From Strigamia acuminata (taxonomy: Eukaryota; Arthropoda; Chilopoda; Geophilomorpha; Linotaeniidae): a stretch of DNA of 64,000 nt. The position numbers and the translations under genes are program-made. Positions 40,195 to 51,290 of the stretch are shown here, piece by piece. Position 1 is the first letter of the stretch. Each line of letters begins with the position of its first letter. The notes beneath the pieces are model-generated. The model searched no databases, was not told the origin of the DNA, and saw only the letters and a list, made by a program, of their open reading frames with translations. The stretch lies in assembly GCA_949358305.1 (NCBI GenBank), contig OX442314.1, forward strand, positions 28,071,118-28,135,117. Reading direction: 5' to 3'.

Positions 40195-43100
40195 TCATAC
40201 TCGGAAGATCCTCGAAATCAATGATCGTAAACGTTCCGAAGATAGCCACTTTGTGAATATGTCGGCGGTATTAACTTCGCCGGCTACCTTTCGAAGATCG
40301 AAGACTCCCGCAGTAAACCACTCCCTGAGCCAGTGAAACTTCACGCGAATATGTTTCGTCTTCGCGTTCTCGATGTCATTGGACGTAAATTGAATCGAGG
40401 CCAGGGCGTCGGAATACACGATAGGTCGGGATAGACGATTGAGTATCGGGAATTCGGTGTACACGCTGTCGAGCCAGAAAATCTCCTTCACGCACTCAAC
40501 CAGGGCGATGAATTCGGCTTCCATGGTTGAGCACGCTACGGTCGACTGTTTACGACAGGACCAGCCAATGGGGACATTTCCAACGTATACGATGTATCCG
40601 CCGAAGCTCAACGATGTCTCCGGATCGCTTGCCCACGACGCGTCGGTGAATGCAGATAGTTGACTAGAAGAGCAACCGGATAATTCGATGCAAAGTTCTG
40701 CAGTGTTTGCTACGTACTGCAAAACCTGCAACAAGGCGCGGATGTGGGTTCGATTATAGCACGTGTTGTACTGTGCCAAAGCAATGACGGAATAGAGTAT
40801 GTCGGGACGAGTTCTCGATGCCAAAAACAGAAGTGAACCGATTAGAGATCGGTATGGAAAATCTTCCAAGTTTTCGGTCGATCCTCTAACGAGTGTCGTT
40901 CCCGGTGTCACTGGTGTCTTGACGAGATTATTGGTCGACGCCCCGAATTTCTTAACCAGTTTGGCGATATAAGCACGTTGCGTTATGAACGTGCGTCCAG
41001 CGTCGCGGATAAACTCGACGCCTAATAACTTCGTGATCGGTCCGAGGTTGACTATATCGAATTTCGAAGAGATGAGACGGATTAGCTGTTTGAAAACGCT
41101 GTCGGACGCGTAAAACACGACGATGTCGTCCACGTAGACCAGCATAACAGCTGTATTCCCGAACACGTAAACACAATTACATGCTGGCAGTCTTCGAAAT
41201 CCGAGGGCCCGAAGCGTCTCGTCGAGTTTCTCGAACCATTGTCTCCCGGATTGGTGGAGGCCGTAAAGTGATTTGAGAAGAAGCCACACATTGTTTGGAT
41301 CGGTGCATGTGGCACCTGCAGGGATTCTCATGTATACGTTATGCTTTAATTCCCCGTACAGGTACGCACCTTTCACGTCGAGGTGGGCGTCCTGCCAACC
41401 ACGCAATACGACGAGAAGACAGAAAAACAGACGGATCAATATGAAGTTCACGACTGGGCTAAACACCTCATCAAAATCGACTCCGAGGGTTTGATAAAAA
41501 CCTTGTGCTACTAAGCGTGCTCGGTATCGGGTGACGGTTCCGGCTGCATCAGTTTTGAGTTTAAAAATCCACTTGCAGCCAAGAATAGTGGTGTCGGGTG
41601 GTCGGGGAACTTCTTTATAGATTTCTCGCTCTTTAAACATATCGAGCTCCTCTCCAATCGCTTCACGCCATTTCGGAGCGTCGTTAAACTTGGGAATTTC
41701 GGCGAATGAAGCCGGCTCGGTTCGGCATAGATGAGCCGCATGACGAACACCCGGAAGAGTTGGTAACTTATGTTCGAGATTACCGAAGAAAAACAGTTCG
41801 GGGTCGTAATCAATATTGTTCAACATACAATACTCCTCGATGTCGTGATAAGATCTTAGACGGATCTTCGGAGTTGGAAAATAATAGACATCGATTAAAA
41901 TCTTCCCGGGCTTTTGATCCTTTCTCAGGTGTTCCTCGCGTACCCATTCACGGCACTCGCCATCTCCACCGACGAATCGCCACTTATGAGTAGTGTGGCG
42001 CGCAGTCGCTGGTGAATTGGGATCGGGGTCGAAAATTTGCAGCCCTTGCGCAGCTTGATCATCAACACGTTGCTGACGACGTGTCGTGATAAATCTCGGC
42101 GTCGGTACCGGTGTTTCACGGGGAAGAGAAGGCGCTGCCGATCGCTGAGGTGATGGCGGAGCGGATGTACGAGGAGTCGTCGGAGGCGATGGTCGTGCCG
42201 ATTGTTCCGCTGACGCATCAACGTGTTCGGATGTTTCAGGATAAATCGACAATTCGTCCATCTCTCGGATGTCATGGTCGGTGTCGCGTTCTTCTTCGTA
42301 CGAAATGTGATGGGATTGACGAAGAGACGCAGAACCTGGAGGTAATGTCGCACATAAATCCAGCAATGCCCGTTCCGGAGTTGTCGGTGGTGGTATGTGG
42401 ATGTGCGGAAAAGCCAGAGGCGTGTGCATCGAAGCGGATGCCGTCGACACACGTTCGGAATCGTTCGCAGAATGTTCTGACGCCTCGGAATCAGATCCCT
42501 TCGGCCACTGATGGTAATGTAGGGTATCATCAAATGTAACGGTTTGTTGTCCGGGACCAGTAAATGACTGTTGTGGCTGCTGCGTCGAAATTTTGATGGA
42601 TTTCCGATACGACTGCCGCTCATCGATCTTAACGTGAATAGATTCGTAAACCTTGTTGTCGGTTGGGTTCCAAATCCTGTATCCACGGGTCCCTGTGGCG
42701 TAGCCGACTAAATATCCCTCCCAGGCCCGCGGATCCAGCTTCTTGCGGCCTGGTGCGGTGTAGTGCACCCAGCACTTGGAACCGACTTTTCGTAAATGTC
42801 GTAACGAAAGGGCTCTCTGTCGCCACAGGATGTACGGGACCTGATTATTAAGTCGAGAATGAGGGCTCCGATTCTTGATGTAGGCAAACGTGACTGAGAG
42901 CTCGGCCCAGAGCGCCTCCGGCAACTTGGTTTCGGATAAGACTGCCCGAAAGTTGTCAGCCATTGTCCGGTTTATGCGCTCGGCCGTGCCGTTCATCTGT
43001 GGTGATGACGGATTTGTTCGCTGACCCTGGATGCCCTTGTCTTGTAGATATCGGAGAAACTCGTTTGACATAAATTCTCCGCCTCGATCAGTCCGAATTG

Positions 43101-45216
43101 CTTTTATTTGCGTGTCCTGGATTCTCTCAACTCGAGCGACGAAGTCCTTAAAGGTTGAGAAAACCTGCGATTTCTGGGCTAGCGGTATAATCCAGCAATA
43201 GCGTGTCGCGTCGTCAATGACGGTAAGGACGAAGCGCGCTCCTCCAAATGATGGGACAGGGGCTGGCCCCCAAATATCCATGTGGAGAAGGTCCAAAGGC
43301 TTCGTAGTCGAGGGATTCGGATCAGGCTTATGAGAAGCTTTTGTCGATTTGGCTATTCTGCAGTCGTTGCAGGCCAATTCCCTGCTCACTTCCCCTGGTG
43401 ACATTCCGTAAACTTGGTCGTTTGCGGCCAACAGCTTCATTCCATTCGTATGAAGGTGGCCAAGACGGCTATGCCATAAGCCGGTGGCGTCCTTGACGGA
43501 AGCTGGATTGGCGATGACCTTCTTTCTCGGTTGAGACGGATTGCCGAGGGGTGGAAAGGAATTTGCGTTGTGAATCGCAGGAGGAATTAGGGCTGGAACG
43601 GTTGTCGGGATCGACTGCAAAGCACTCGCATAGGAAGGAGGAACGGTCAGGTCATTGTGGATTTGCGTGGGGATAGGAGGAGGTATCGGATTGGTCGGAA
43701 TAGGAGCTTGTTGGTTCAGAATTTGCTTCGAAGTCTCAACAATCGGCATTTCTATTCGAAAATCCGTGATCTCTCGCTGTTGGCCCTTTCCCCTTTTCGG
43801 TTTGGGGATTTTAATGAAATCCTCCTCGGTCGTTACGTACATTTGCGCAGGTGGCGATGGAGTCGTCGGTTGTACGGTGGGAGAAACCGTCGTCGCAAAT
43901 GTCGGTGTAGTACACAAACCGTCCACATAATATAACCCGCCCCTCTCCTTTGCACGGATGAGTGGGCTGCGAATGTCCGATTGATAAACATGTATCTCAC
44001 TGTTGAAAATGTGGATGTGATGTCGTGCCTTGTCTATCTTCGAGACCGAAATCAAGTTTGCCTCGAAATTCGGCGCGTAAAGGACATTGGTCAAATTCAC
44101 GGTGCATCGGGTCTTATCGATCGCCAGAAGAAGTCGAACTGTTCCTTTGCCCGTGACTTGGGACTTTCCCTGTCCCAACTCGATGTCGAATGGAATGACA
44201 TCGGTAAACTCAGTGAAACCTGCACGCACGTGAGAAACGTGATCTGTAGCGCCGCAATCCAGAATCCACTCATTGGATTGCATAAAATGAGCGACTGGAC
44301 GTTGGATAAGCTGCGGCGCATTGACGAAAAATGTCCCCTCTCGGTGTGGATGCGAGCTTTCTCGGGGACGCGCGTTGTTGGCCTTCGCGGCAGCGTTCTT
44401 GTTGCGCCTGCGACTCTTGCTGCGTGACGATCGGTGCTGCAGTGAAGCCGCTGGTTGACCCTGTTGTTGACGGGGCGGACGTGGACATCGGTTCGCGTAA
44501 TGTCCGAGCTGATCACAATTGAAACATTTCACCGTCGAAATATCGCGAGGTCCGGATTTATTTCGGGGTCGGAATTGTCCTTTCATAGACGCGTGAGCTG
44601 ATGATTGGCTCGTTCCGAGTAACCCGATGGATTTGAGCCGCATGTGCTCGGAAATCAATTGTTCGGCGACATCCTTCGGCGTAAACTGAGGGTCTGGCCA
44701 ATGGTATATTGCGAAGGTCGCCTGAGCATATTCGGGCGGCAGACACTTCAGATACTGGTACGCGTGGTGAACCGGGCTAATAATCTCGTTGACATCGCTT
44801 AGTTGCCGCACGTAATTATCGACGCGGGCAATGAAGTCCGGCATATCTTCGCCAGGTTGGAGTTGGAGGCTGAGAAACTCCCAGCGCATCGCCGCTTGAC
44901 GGGCTCTAGAGCTGGGCGCGTAGGTTTTCGCCAACTTGTCCCACGCCTCCTTTGGCGTGTTACAGGTTTCCAAAACAGTACGCTTGGCGGGGCTCACATG
45001 GATGTAGATGTGCCCTAACGCTTTATCTTTCTTGATCATGAATCTGTCCAATTCCTTGGGCGTTAACGTGGCAATATGTTCCGCTTCCTTGTCCTCCGTC
45101 ACGTGCCTCCAGAGCCCTTCCGATTTCAAAAGAAATTGCATCGACAATCGCCATTGTTCATAATTGTCGACACCGAGAACCGGAATTAAGCTGTTCGAGT
45201 TGGCCGCTTTCTGCAT
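40195..45216 (-). CDS. Ty1/copia gag-pol polyprotein of element D, intact
   Basis: 1673 residues from the ATG at 45216 down to 40195 without interruption, homologous end to end to the B polyprotein. Domains in order: gag with PSSRARQAAMRWEFL, CCHC knuckle CFNCDQLGHYANRC, retropepsin ILDCGATDH, integrase zinc region LWHSRLGHLH...CNDC, core MDIWGP/RTDRGGEF/NGTAERIN (D, D and E present), a long Ser/Thr/Pro-rich linker with an extra proline-rich insertion relative to B, then copia RT (CKWIFKLK, LDVKGAYLYGEL, YVDD) and RNase H (FTDASW, STMEAE, HIRVKFHWLRE). No stop or shift is seen. Its only reading-frame neighbour is the leader on its 5' side. Confidence 0.97.
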   Translation of the reverse strand: MQKAANSNSLIPVLGVDNYEQWRLSMQFLLKSEGLWRHVTEDKEAEHIATLTPKELDRFMIKKDKALGHIYIHVSPAKRTVLETCNTPKEAWDKLAKTYAPSSRARQAAMRWEFLSLQLQPGEDMPDFIARVDNYVRQLSDVNEIISPVHHAYQYLKCLPPEYAQATFAIYHWPDPQFTPKDVAEQLISEHMRLKSIGLLGTSQSSAHASMKGQFRPRNKSGPRDISTVKCFNCDQLGHYANRCPRPPRQQQGQPAASLQHRSSRSKSRRRNKNAAAKANNARPRESSHPHREGTFFVNAPQLIQRPVAHFMQSNEWILDCGATDHVSHVRAGFTEFTDVIPFDIELGQGKSQVTGKGTVRLLLAIDKTRCTVNLTNVLYAPNFEANLISVSKIDKARHHIHIFNSEIHVYQSDIRSPLIRAKERGGLYYVDGLCTTPTFATTVSPTVQPTTPSPPAQMYVTTEEDFIKIPKPKRGKGQQREITDFRIEMPIVETSKQILNQQAPIPTNPIPPPIPTQIHNDLTVPPSYASALQSIPTTVPALIPPAIHNANSFPPLGNPSQPRKKVIANPASVKDATGLWHSRLGHLHTNGMKLLAANDQVYGMSPGEVSRELACNDCRIAKSTKASHKPDPNPSTTKPLDLLHMDIWGPAPVPSFGGARFVLTVIDDATRYCWIIPLAQKSQVFSTFKDFVARVERIQDTQIKAIRTDRGGEFMSNEFLRYLQDKGIQGQRTNPSSPQMNGTAERINRTMADNFRAVLSETKLPEALWAELSVTFAYIKNRSPHSRLNNQVPYILWRQRALSLRHLRKVGSKCWVHYTAPGRKKLDPRAWEGYLVGYATGTRGYRIWNPTDNKVYESIHVKIDERQSYRKSIKISTQQPQQSFTGPGQQTVTFDDTLHYHQWPKGSDSEASEHSANDSERVSTASASMHTPLAFPHIHIPPPTTPERALLDLCATLPPGSASLRQSHHISYEEERDTDHDIREMDELSIYPETSEHVDASAEQSARPSPPTTPRTSAPPSPQRSAAPSLPRETPVPTPRFITTRRQQRVDDQAAQGLQIFDPDPNSPATARHTTHKWRFVGGDGECREWVREEHLRKDQKPGKILIDVYYFPTPKIRLRSYHDIEEYCMLNNIDYDPELFFFGNLEHKLPTLPGVRHAAHLCRTEPASFAEIPKFNDAPKWREAIGEELDMFKEREIYKEVPRPPDTTILGCKWIFKLKTDAAGTVTRYRARLVAQGFYQTLGVDFDEVFSPVVNFILIRLFFCLLVVLRGWQDAHLDVKGAYLYGELKHNVYMRIPAGATCTDPNNVWLLLKSLYGLHQSGRQWFEKLDETLRALGFRRLPACNCVYVFGNTAVMLVYVDDIVVFYASDSVFKQLIRLISSKFDIVNLGPITKLLGVEFIRDAGRTFITQRAYIAKLVKKFGASTNNLVKTPVTPGTTLVRGSTENLEDFPYRSLIGSLLFLASRTRPDILYSVIALAQYNTCYNRTHIRALLQVLQYVANTAELCIELSGCSSSQLSAFTDASWASDPETSLSFGGYIVYVGNVPIGWSCRKQSTVACSTMEAEFIALVECVKEIFWLDSVYTEFPILNRLSRPIVYSDALASIQFTSNDIENAKTKHIRVKFHWLREWFTAGVFDLRKVAGEVNTADIFTKWLSSERLRSLISRIFRV

Positions 45217-46103
45217 CGTAGATCGATTCGCGAAGAGCGTAACACAACGCGAAAATCACACAGGCTCAGAGAGAGGCACTGAAATGTCGCACGAGATTGG
45301 AGCACTTTTCACAATTCGGAGCACTTCACTGCACGATTCCCTCGGTGTTCGATGCGAAAAACCACAAATTGGGCAATTCCTTCTGAAGGAATCAAATAAC
45401 CTCCGGTTGCCAGTCTGAGAGGGTCCGATCGGCTTCCTGGAGCCGCGGGAAACCTCACTTGTACCACGACAAGCACAACCGGAGAATACGTGTAAGCTTG
45501 ACCGGACTCGATCCAAGGGCAAACACGATTCTAAAGGAACCCCCAAAAGCCTTAATAATATCTTAAAATTAACAATAGTATTTCGACAGAAGGAGAAATA
45601 GGTGAATCGATCGCGGTTGCGATCCTCGTGCAAATGAAGGCACGGCGCAGTTTTCTCGAAAAACTGGAAAAAGCGCAAATTCGGATTGAAAAATCCGAAT
45701 TTCTTCTCGATAAATCGAGGCTCTTCGTCCGGAAAATAATAGATCGACGATACTGTGCATACGCCGGGGTATACACAGCGGAATTCGATCCGTTTCTCGT
45801 TGAAAAGTGTCACTTCGACACTGGCGAAAGGAAAATCGACAAATAATCTGAAAATATAAAATATTTCTCTCGAAATTCGCGAATCCCGCGTAATTTCGGA
45901 GAAAATTAGACAAATAATGGTGTGATTGACGACCCTGGTCGTCTGTGAACGTCGGTAAAACGTCGGCGTCGCAGGCGAGACGAAAATCGAGACAAAATGG
46001 CCGCCGAAAATCTGAAAATAAAAATATCGGCGCAAATTCGCGAATTTTGCGAAAAAGCGTCGAAAAATTAGGTAAATAGAACGGTTGTTCACTGAACAAC
46101 CAT
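45217..46103 (-). other. Leader of element D
   Basis: Minus-strand leader between PBS and gag. It holds the CAGG-loop hairpin GACGAC/GTCGTC (45928-45943), the CCCGG-loop hairpin ATAC/GTAT (45759-45772), the conserved hairpin block (about 45588-45725) and acceptor-like TTTATTTTCAG and TTTATATTTTCAG tracts. One frame is open from inside the LTR (46290) to 45256, partly resembling the B leader frame. Confidence 0.6.
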
Positions 46104-46115
46104 CCTCTGCTACCA
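46104..46115 (-). other. Primer-binding site of element D
   Basis: On the minus strand TGGTAGCAGAGG, the same 12-mer as in A, B, E and G, one base after the 5' LTR. Confidence 0.85.
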
Positions 46116-46116
46116 A

Positions 46117-46644
46117 TGTAGACAGAGAATGCGCAAAATATCGGTTATCACCGATTGGAAGCGTGTTTGGAGCCGCGCTACACGCGCGGACGGCGGCGAT
46201 ACGATCCGTATCGCTTGCAAACAAAGTGCGCGACGTAAGGTCGCTTATACGCACTGTGGGCTGCTCTAAAGCAATGAATAGACCCAACACAATGTCAAAA
46301 ATATATAAAACACTTTATAAAACGAAATATACATTACAAAACAGGTGGAAAATATCCAAGGAGCTGGAATCAAAGGATCGCGCCATCTTGGATTTATGGA
46401 TACAGTGATAATGGCACCCTGGTGCCGGAAATTAACATTAGGTGTGAACAAATCATTGAATTGGAGAACAAATCATAGTCTAAAAGGTACAGGAGTATGG
46501 AATTACATACGGGACAGCGCAAAAAGAATAGTAACATCGAAATCAATCAAATAATGACAAGAATACGCTGTATACCTAAACATAATGGGAAATCTAGGAA
46601 ATAACGAATATATTCATCGATACAAATTGGTCTTTTGACCAACA
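46117..46644 (-). repeat. 5' LTR of element D
   Basis: Minus-strand order: GGTCAAAAGACC; GGCACCAGGGTGCC; CCAAGATGGC (46382-46391) with an ATG at 46386 and an open frame to the GTAATG donor (exon end 46338); then hairpins GCGATACGGATCGTATCGC, CCGCGCGTGTAGCGCGG and ATCGGTGATAACCGAT. The poly(A) signal is less clear than in A, B, E and G (TATAAA near 46315). Confidence 0.93.
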
Positions 46645-48562
46645 CTAACAGCCTCGATTGAACCCTGCGATGATTTTGTTAGGGTTATGACGGGCGGTAG
46701 AGTCACCAGTCCCGTTGGGACGGTGAACGTGCATGTCAGCTGGCAGACGGGAGCTGGTTGGTTACGGTTTGCAGTGCTACCTTCCGCGTCTAACTTCATC
46801 CTTCTCGGGTGCAGTTGGCTCGGTGAGAATGGCATTGTGATTCGCATCGCCCGGAATGATTGGTATCATATCGACAATCCGGGAGTGACGTTTCCTTTCG
46901 CCCCTCAGCGTGATCAGTTGGACGGAAAAGGCGCGGATGTTGACAAGTGGGCAAGGGTCACGCTGGAACACGGCGTTGATGCGGCCGCACTGTCGATGTC
47001 ATCCAATCAATTAGATCTATTGGAAGCCTGTAAAATAGAAGACATGCGGAAAGTGAGACTGACTCGTATTCTTGACGAGTTTGGCTTGTCTGGAGGGGAG
47101 TATATTTTTTTCGACGTTAGATCTGGCGATGGGGTGTTTCCAATTACGGATTGCGCCGCTCGACAGACCTAAAACAGCATTCTATACACCCCTTGGTACT
47201 TTTCAATTCGTGAAGTTACCTTACGGTTTGTTGAATACTCCTATGGCGTTTCAACGACTGATGGACAAAGTACTCGGCGAGGCGAAGTTTAAGTGGGCAT
47301 TGCCCTACCTGAACTCGATCGTCGTGTTCAGCAAAACATTCGAAGAACATTTAACGCACTTGTCAGATGTGCTAGGCAGGTTGAGCAAGCATTGTTTGAC
47401 CGCCAGCCCGTCTGGTTCGTGTATTTTATCAACCTCTTGGGATTTTCTGGGCTATTCGATGACTCGGTACGGGTTCCGGCCGAACGAACGCCGCGTTCAG
47501 GCGATTGTGGATTACCCACAACCGAGGAATGTCGCTCAGCTGCGACGTTTCCTTGGCATGTTCGGCGGGGACACACCGGCGATCGAAGGTCTGGAACATC
47601 TCTCGAATCCACTGGAAGCGCTGCTTAATGACGGCGTTGCGTGGAATTGGTCTACAGAGTGTCAGGGAGTGTTCCAGCTCTTCAAGGATCATCTTGCGCG
47701 TGGGAGCGTGCTTCCTATGCCTGAGTTCAACAGAACTTTTGTCACCCAGGCTGCCGCAAGTAGAGTTGGGCTCGGAGCAGTCCTCAAACAGATGGATCAT
47801 CAAGGAGTCAAAAGGCCCGTTGCCTATGCGAGTCGTGCGCTGCAAGGCGCCGAGACAGCGTTCAGCTTATCAGAGTTGGAATGTCTGGCGGTTCTGCAGG
47901 CAGTCGCTTCCTTTCGACCATTCATCGCGTACTCGAAGTTCGTCATCGAAACAGGTTGTATGGCGTTGCTCTGGCTTTTATCATCGACGAGCGCGTCAGG
48001 TCGCCTGGTGCGGTGGGCGATGCAACTGCAACAGGTGAGATTTTCGCTTAAGTTTAACAAGCGTGCGGACGACAGGATCGCGGTCGCTCTTTCGAAGGTA
48101 GGCCTAGATGACGTAGAAACGACATCGGCGGCCACACCCGAGGAAGAAGCTGCGATCATGTTTGCTCACGCGCTCGTTACGGAGAGCCTCGCTGGTACGA
48201 TCATGTCTTTCGACGAGGTTAGACAGATCCAGCGGGATGACCCGGACTGTAGCGCTGTCATGAAATGGTTAGATGAAGGGCAAAGAGACGACCATCTTTT
48301 GTCTCAACTCCCACCATCCATGGCGCAGTACAAACCAGATTTCGTGTTCGGTGGGTACGGAGAGTTGTGCGTCAATACCCCGTTCTCACCCAACACGCGG
48401 CTAAGCAGAGCGGAGCACGGCTCGGACGTAAAAATCTTGATGCCTGCACCACTGCTTGATCGCTGCTTTGACGTCATTCGACTGCATCCTCGCTATGCGC
48501 AGGATAACGCAGCCGACATGGTGAAAAGGTTGCGGCGAATATTTTTCTGGCCAGGAACGTAG
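46645..48562 (+). pseudogene. Gypsy-like protease end and pol (I), catalytic residues substituted
   Basis: The protease continues to ILLGCSWLG, then a linker, then a frame change near 47072 with loss of most RT fingers (the reading jumps from RILDEFG to LEGSIFFSTLDLAMG). From there one frame is open to 48562 (about 496 codons): RT palm with the first Asp (STLDL), LPYGLLNTPMAFQRLM, YLNS in place of YxDD, FLGY, RRFLGM; RNase H with AAAS in place of TDAS, SELECLAV keeping its Glu, TGC in place of TDH and AVALSK in place of ADALSR; and an integrase zinc finger with AQDN where GHxG is expected, ending in WPGT and stop. The fold motifs survive while five of seven RT/RNase H catalytic acids are gone. 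The product would be enzymatically dead. Confidence 0.8.
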
Positions 48563-49388
48563 TTTTCCTTGTTCCGGTCGAATTCAAAACTGATGAAACG
48601 TTTATCAGGCGTAGACACGACGATGCTCTCGTTACTGCCACGCCGACGAACATAATTTCGGAGTAATAAATTGCCCTGGAACGGTGACTAATTTGTAATG
48701 GTTGTATGTTTTTTTTTAAATTACACTCACCCATGTTCAAACACGCCACCTGTTGCTCGGCGAAACCGGTGTGTCAATCGGGAGGTCCGTGACTAGTCGC
48801 AGTGGCCGCCGATCGATCGGTACCAGTCACAAGCATGTGATGCTGCCAAAGTAGGTAGAAAAAATTGCTAAAATTGGTCGGAAAAGTTGATTTAATTACC
48901 GACTTCCCGAGGCCAGTTTCAGCAGTCACGTGCAATCTTCACCGATGAGCTCGCGACGCTCTTATGACGTCACGAATATCATGGCAGATTGTAGCCATGG
49001 CGACGGTCTTGACAACACAGCCGCGATTTTGGAGCGTGTTTTCGTTCACTGCCCGGAAATCGTGGGAATTTTTTCGCTAAAAAATTCGAGAAGATGCTGT
49101 GGTTGTAAAACAATTTTTTTTAAACTTTTATGGTGTTTTTCTCCACATCTGTTGCAAGGGATCGTCTTTCAACTAGGGGATTGTTTATTTCACCAATTAG
49201 AGGGGTGAGGGTGTCGTGAGACCCAATCACAGGTCACGGGTCGGGGATTGTTCTATGTTTAGACAAAGTTTCTTGTTTCTGGACATAACCCCGTGTGTCA
49301 CTTGTTTTCGTGAGAGCGAGCTGACAACATCAGTTTACTGTTCTTGTCTGTTTTTCTTTCGAGGCGTTTTTCGTGTGTTTTCTGATCG
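48563..49388. other. Spacer, no gene supported
   Basis: Contains GGCCGCCGATCGATCGG (a palindromic GC patch near 48806), a short ATG frame at 48949-49208 of doubtful meaning, and a purine-rich CGGGTCGGGGAT just before TGTTCTATG at 49249. That could be a polypurine tract and LTR start, with a possible LTR to TGTGAAACA at 49949, but no mate is seen. Confidence 0.35.
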
Positions 49389-50993
49389 ATGAAGGTAAGC
49401 TGCAATTTTGATAAGACTTAGTCCATTTTTTTACATCATTTGCTGTGCTCTTCTCTCGATCTACGCCCGTGACCGATTGTTTTCTCACACCCTGACCCCG
49501 ATCTTGTATAAACTAGCGCACGGGCTGGCAGCCTTCGGCCGCCGCTCACCGCTAGAGATGCTGGCGAATTGAATCGTTCTTCGACTCGCCGCATCCGAAT
49601 ATCTTCACTGAAACACGGTTGATTACGATCAACATGTGTTCGGCGAGTATTTCAAAGCAACTTTTGTGTGAGGAAACCTGATAATTTTTGCTGTTCCCTC
49701 TCACAAAACACTTCGTAACAATTTCTTTTTACATTGGTTTCGATTTACCATTCCATGGTTTCCCTGATTTTCTATCACTTCTGTTTCATTTTCTTGCTTT
49801 GTTTTCTTCCGATGTTCCTGTAAAAGTTTTTTTTATTTTTTTAATTAATCATTTCTAATTTTTTTTTGCACTTTATTCTTTTTTTTTGTTGCTCTTATCT
49901 TTTTTTTTGCCTCCATTCGCCGTGTCCCCGGTTTTTTCTGTGAAACAGGTGGGTATCGGCGACAGATTCACGAGTAGAGTGGCAAAGGTTAATTTTTTTT
50001 TGACCCGCGCCTAACCCCTCGGAATCTGTGCATCCCCATTTCTATTGTCCCTAATTGAGGTCAAAGACCTGCAGCTGGTCACTTGAGTCATCAGCGGCTT
50101 GATCAGAGACCGTCAGTCTAGGGGAACAATAGCATGTGGCGAGGGGTCGACGCCGCGGTAAAAGGAGCCGGGAAGTTCGCTTTCCGACTCACTCGTCACT
50201 GCGGCGCGACTCGAAGAAATCAAAATCCGCATCCATTTGGAGCTTTTCGTTCTTTTCTTTATTCTTCGACCCCTTCTTTGCTTATTTTGCCCCGAACTCG
50301 AGTTTTTCGCTCTCGTTCGGTTTGGTTTTGTTTTTTGTTCATGTTTAGATTAAAGTTTTATTATTTCTTTTCTCTTTTCGCTCGCTCCGGGTAGAAAAGG
50401 TGTCTTTTCACTTTTTCACCCGCTCGCGTGCTTTCATTAATGTAATCCTCTTTGTCATCATCGATGCTCTGCTCGTGTGCTCGCGACTTGACTGGGTCTT
50501 GGTGCCGACGCCAAGGACTACCGGCATGCCGGCCCGTTGTGCAGAACGGTCCGCCATGTTGGTTGCGATTTACGTTGGAGTCACCATCCCTTGCCTTGTC
50601 GTGTCGTGTTTGGAACTCGAGCAACCATCGTACCGTTAACCAAGCTCTAAGCTTTGGTCAGGATTCTATCATAACCCTGGTTCAATTTTCTTGAATCCAG
50701 GAAGGACTTTCGCTCACGTCATCGGGACGCCGAAGCTAGGCTTCCGCCAGCTCAGTGTTCTCGACGGTTGTGTAGCATCCGGTTATGTCACGCGCTTTGC
50801 GCATGATCAGGCACTTAGCATCGGGAGGCTGAATTTGTCGCCCCGCGTGCCGAGTTTTGTCCCCATTATTTCCCCATATCACACTCTTCGTTTTACGCTA
50901 TTTTTTCTATTCTTTTTTTTCTTCTTCAATCCCATGCGTTTTCGGTGGTTTTGACCAATTTATTGATTGTTTTATTTTCTATTTATCCTTTAG
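49389..50993 (+). other. Candidate start codon, donor and long intron of gene K
   Basis: ATGAAG|GTAAGC at 49389-49400 is a strong phase-0 donor preceded by an ATG. TTCTATTTATCCTTTAG at 50993 is a strong acceptor leading in phase 0 into the open frame of K. The stretch between has a TATA-like TGTATAAACTAG (about 49505), hairpins (GTTGATTACGATCAAC near 49619; TTTTGTGTGAGG pairing with CCTCTCACAAAA) and T-rich tracts. Other internal acceptors (TGTGAAACAG at 49950) exist. Splicing is inferred only. Confidence 0.3.
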
Positions 50994-51290
50994 AAATCAG
51001 GAGATTCTGGTGATGATGGAGCGAACCAGTGGCGCATCTGCCCTGTTTGCCTCGGCGAACGGTGTCAGGTCGCGGCCAGCGGCTGGGAGTCCCCTTGCGG
51101 GAATTGTTTGGGACACGGATTAGTTCACTTCTCCGTGCCCAGACAGAGGTGGTTTGTGCGGCATTTGTCGAGGCAGGGTGGAGATCGCCATCACACCCGC
51201 CCAACAACGACGTGGATGCAGGTGGATTCCTGGGAGTCCAGGACGCAGACGTTGGTGAGAAACGGGTTCGCGCTTCTCCCGCGTTGGCTT
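50994..51290 (+). CDS. Gene K, unrecognised protein with CxxC...CxxC region, left part
   Basis: Open in one frame from the acceptor at 50993 to the insertion of element E at 51290. It lacks its own early ATG, so an upstream exon is needed. Near its start, ICPVCLGERC followed by SPCGNCLGHG looks like a zinc-ribbon-type CxxC...CxxC pair; then comes a basic, His/Arg/Trp-rich stretch. Removing E with one copy of the GGCTT duplication keeps the frame open into 62169. I do not recognise the family; a gag-like gene of a mobile element or a host gene are both possible. Confidence 0.45.

Larger units (their letters stand above)
39458..46644 (-). mobile_element. Ty1/copia LTR retrotransposon D, intact, minus strand
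   Basis: 7187 bp, target duplication CTAAC (39453-39457 and 46645-46649). The LTRs of 528 bp (39458-39985, 46117-46644) look identical by eye. PBS, polypurine tract and an uninterrupted 1673-codon polyprotein are present. It is one of the youngest insertions in the window and the best candidate for a still active copy. Confidence 0.96.

Noticed and set aside
48949-49208. Short ORF beginning at an ATG with Cys pairs
   Set aside because: No similarity, no splice context and a poly-T tract inside; likely chance.
49249-49949. A 700-bp LTR with TGTTCTATG and TGTGAAACA ends
   Set aside because: No second copy, no target duplication and the proposed PBS (GGTGGGTATCGG) matches no tRNA I can name; not listed as a separate LTR.
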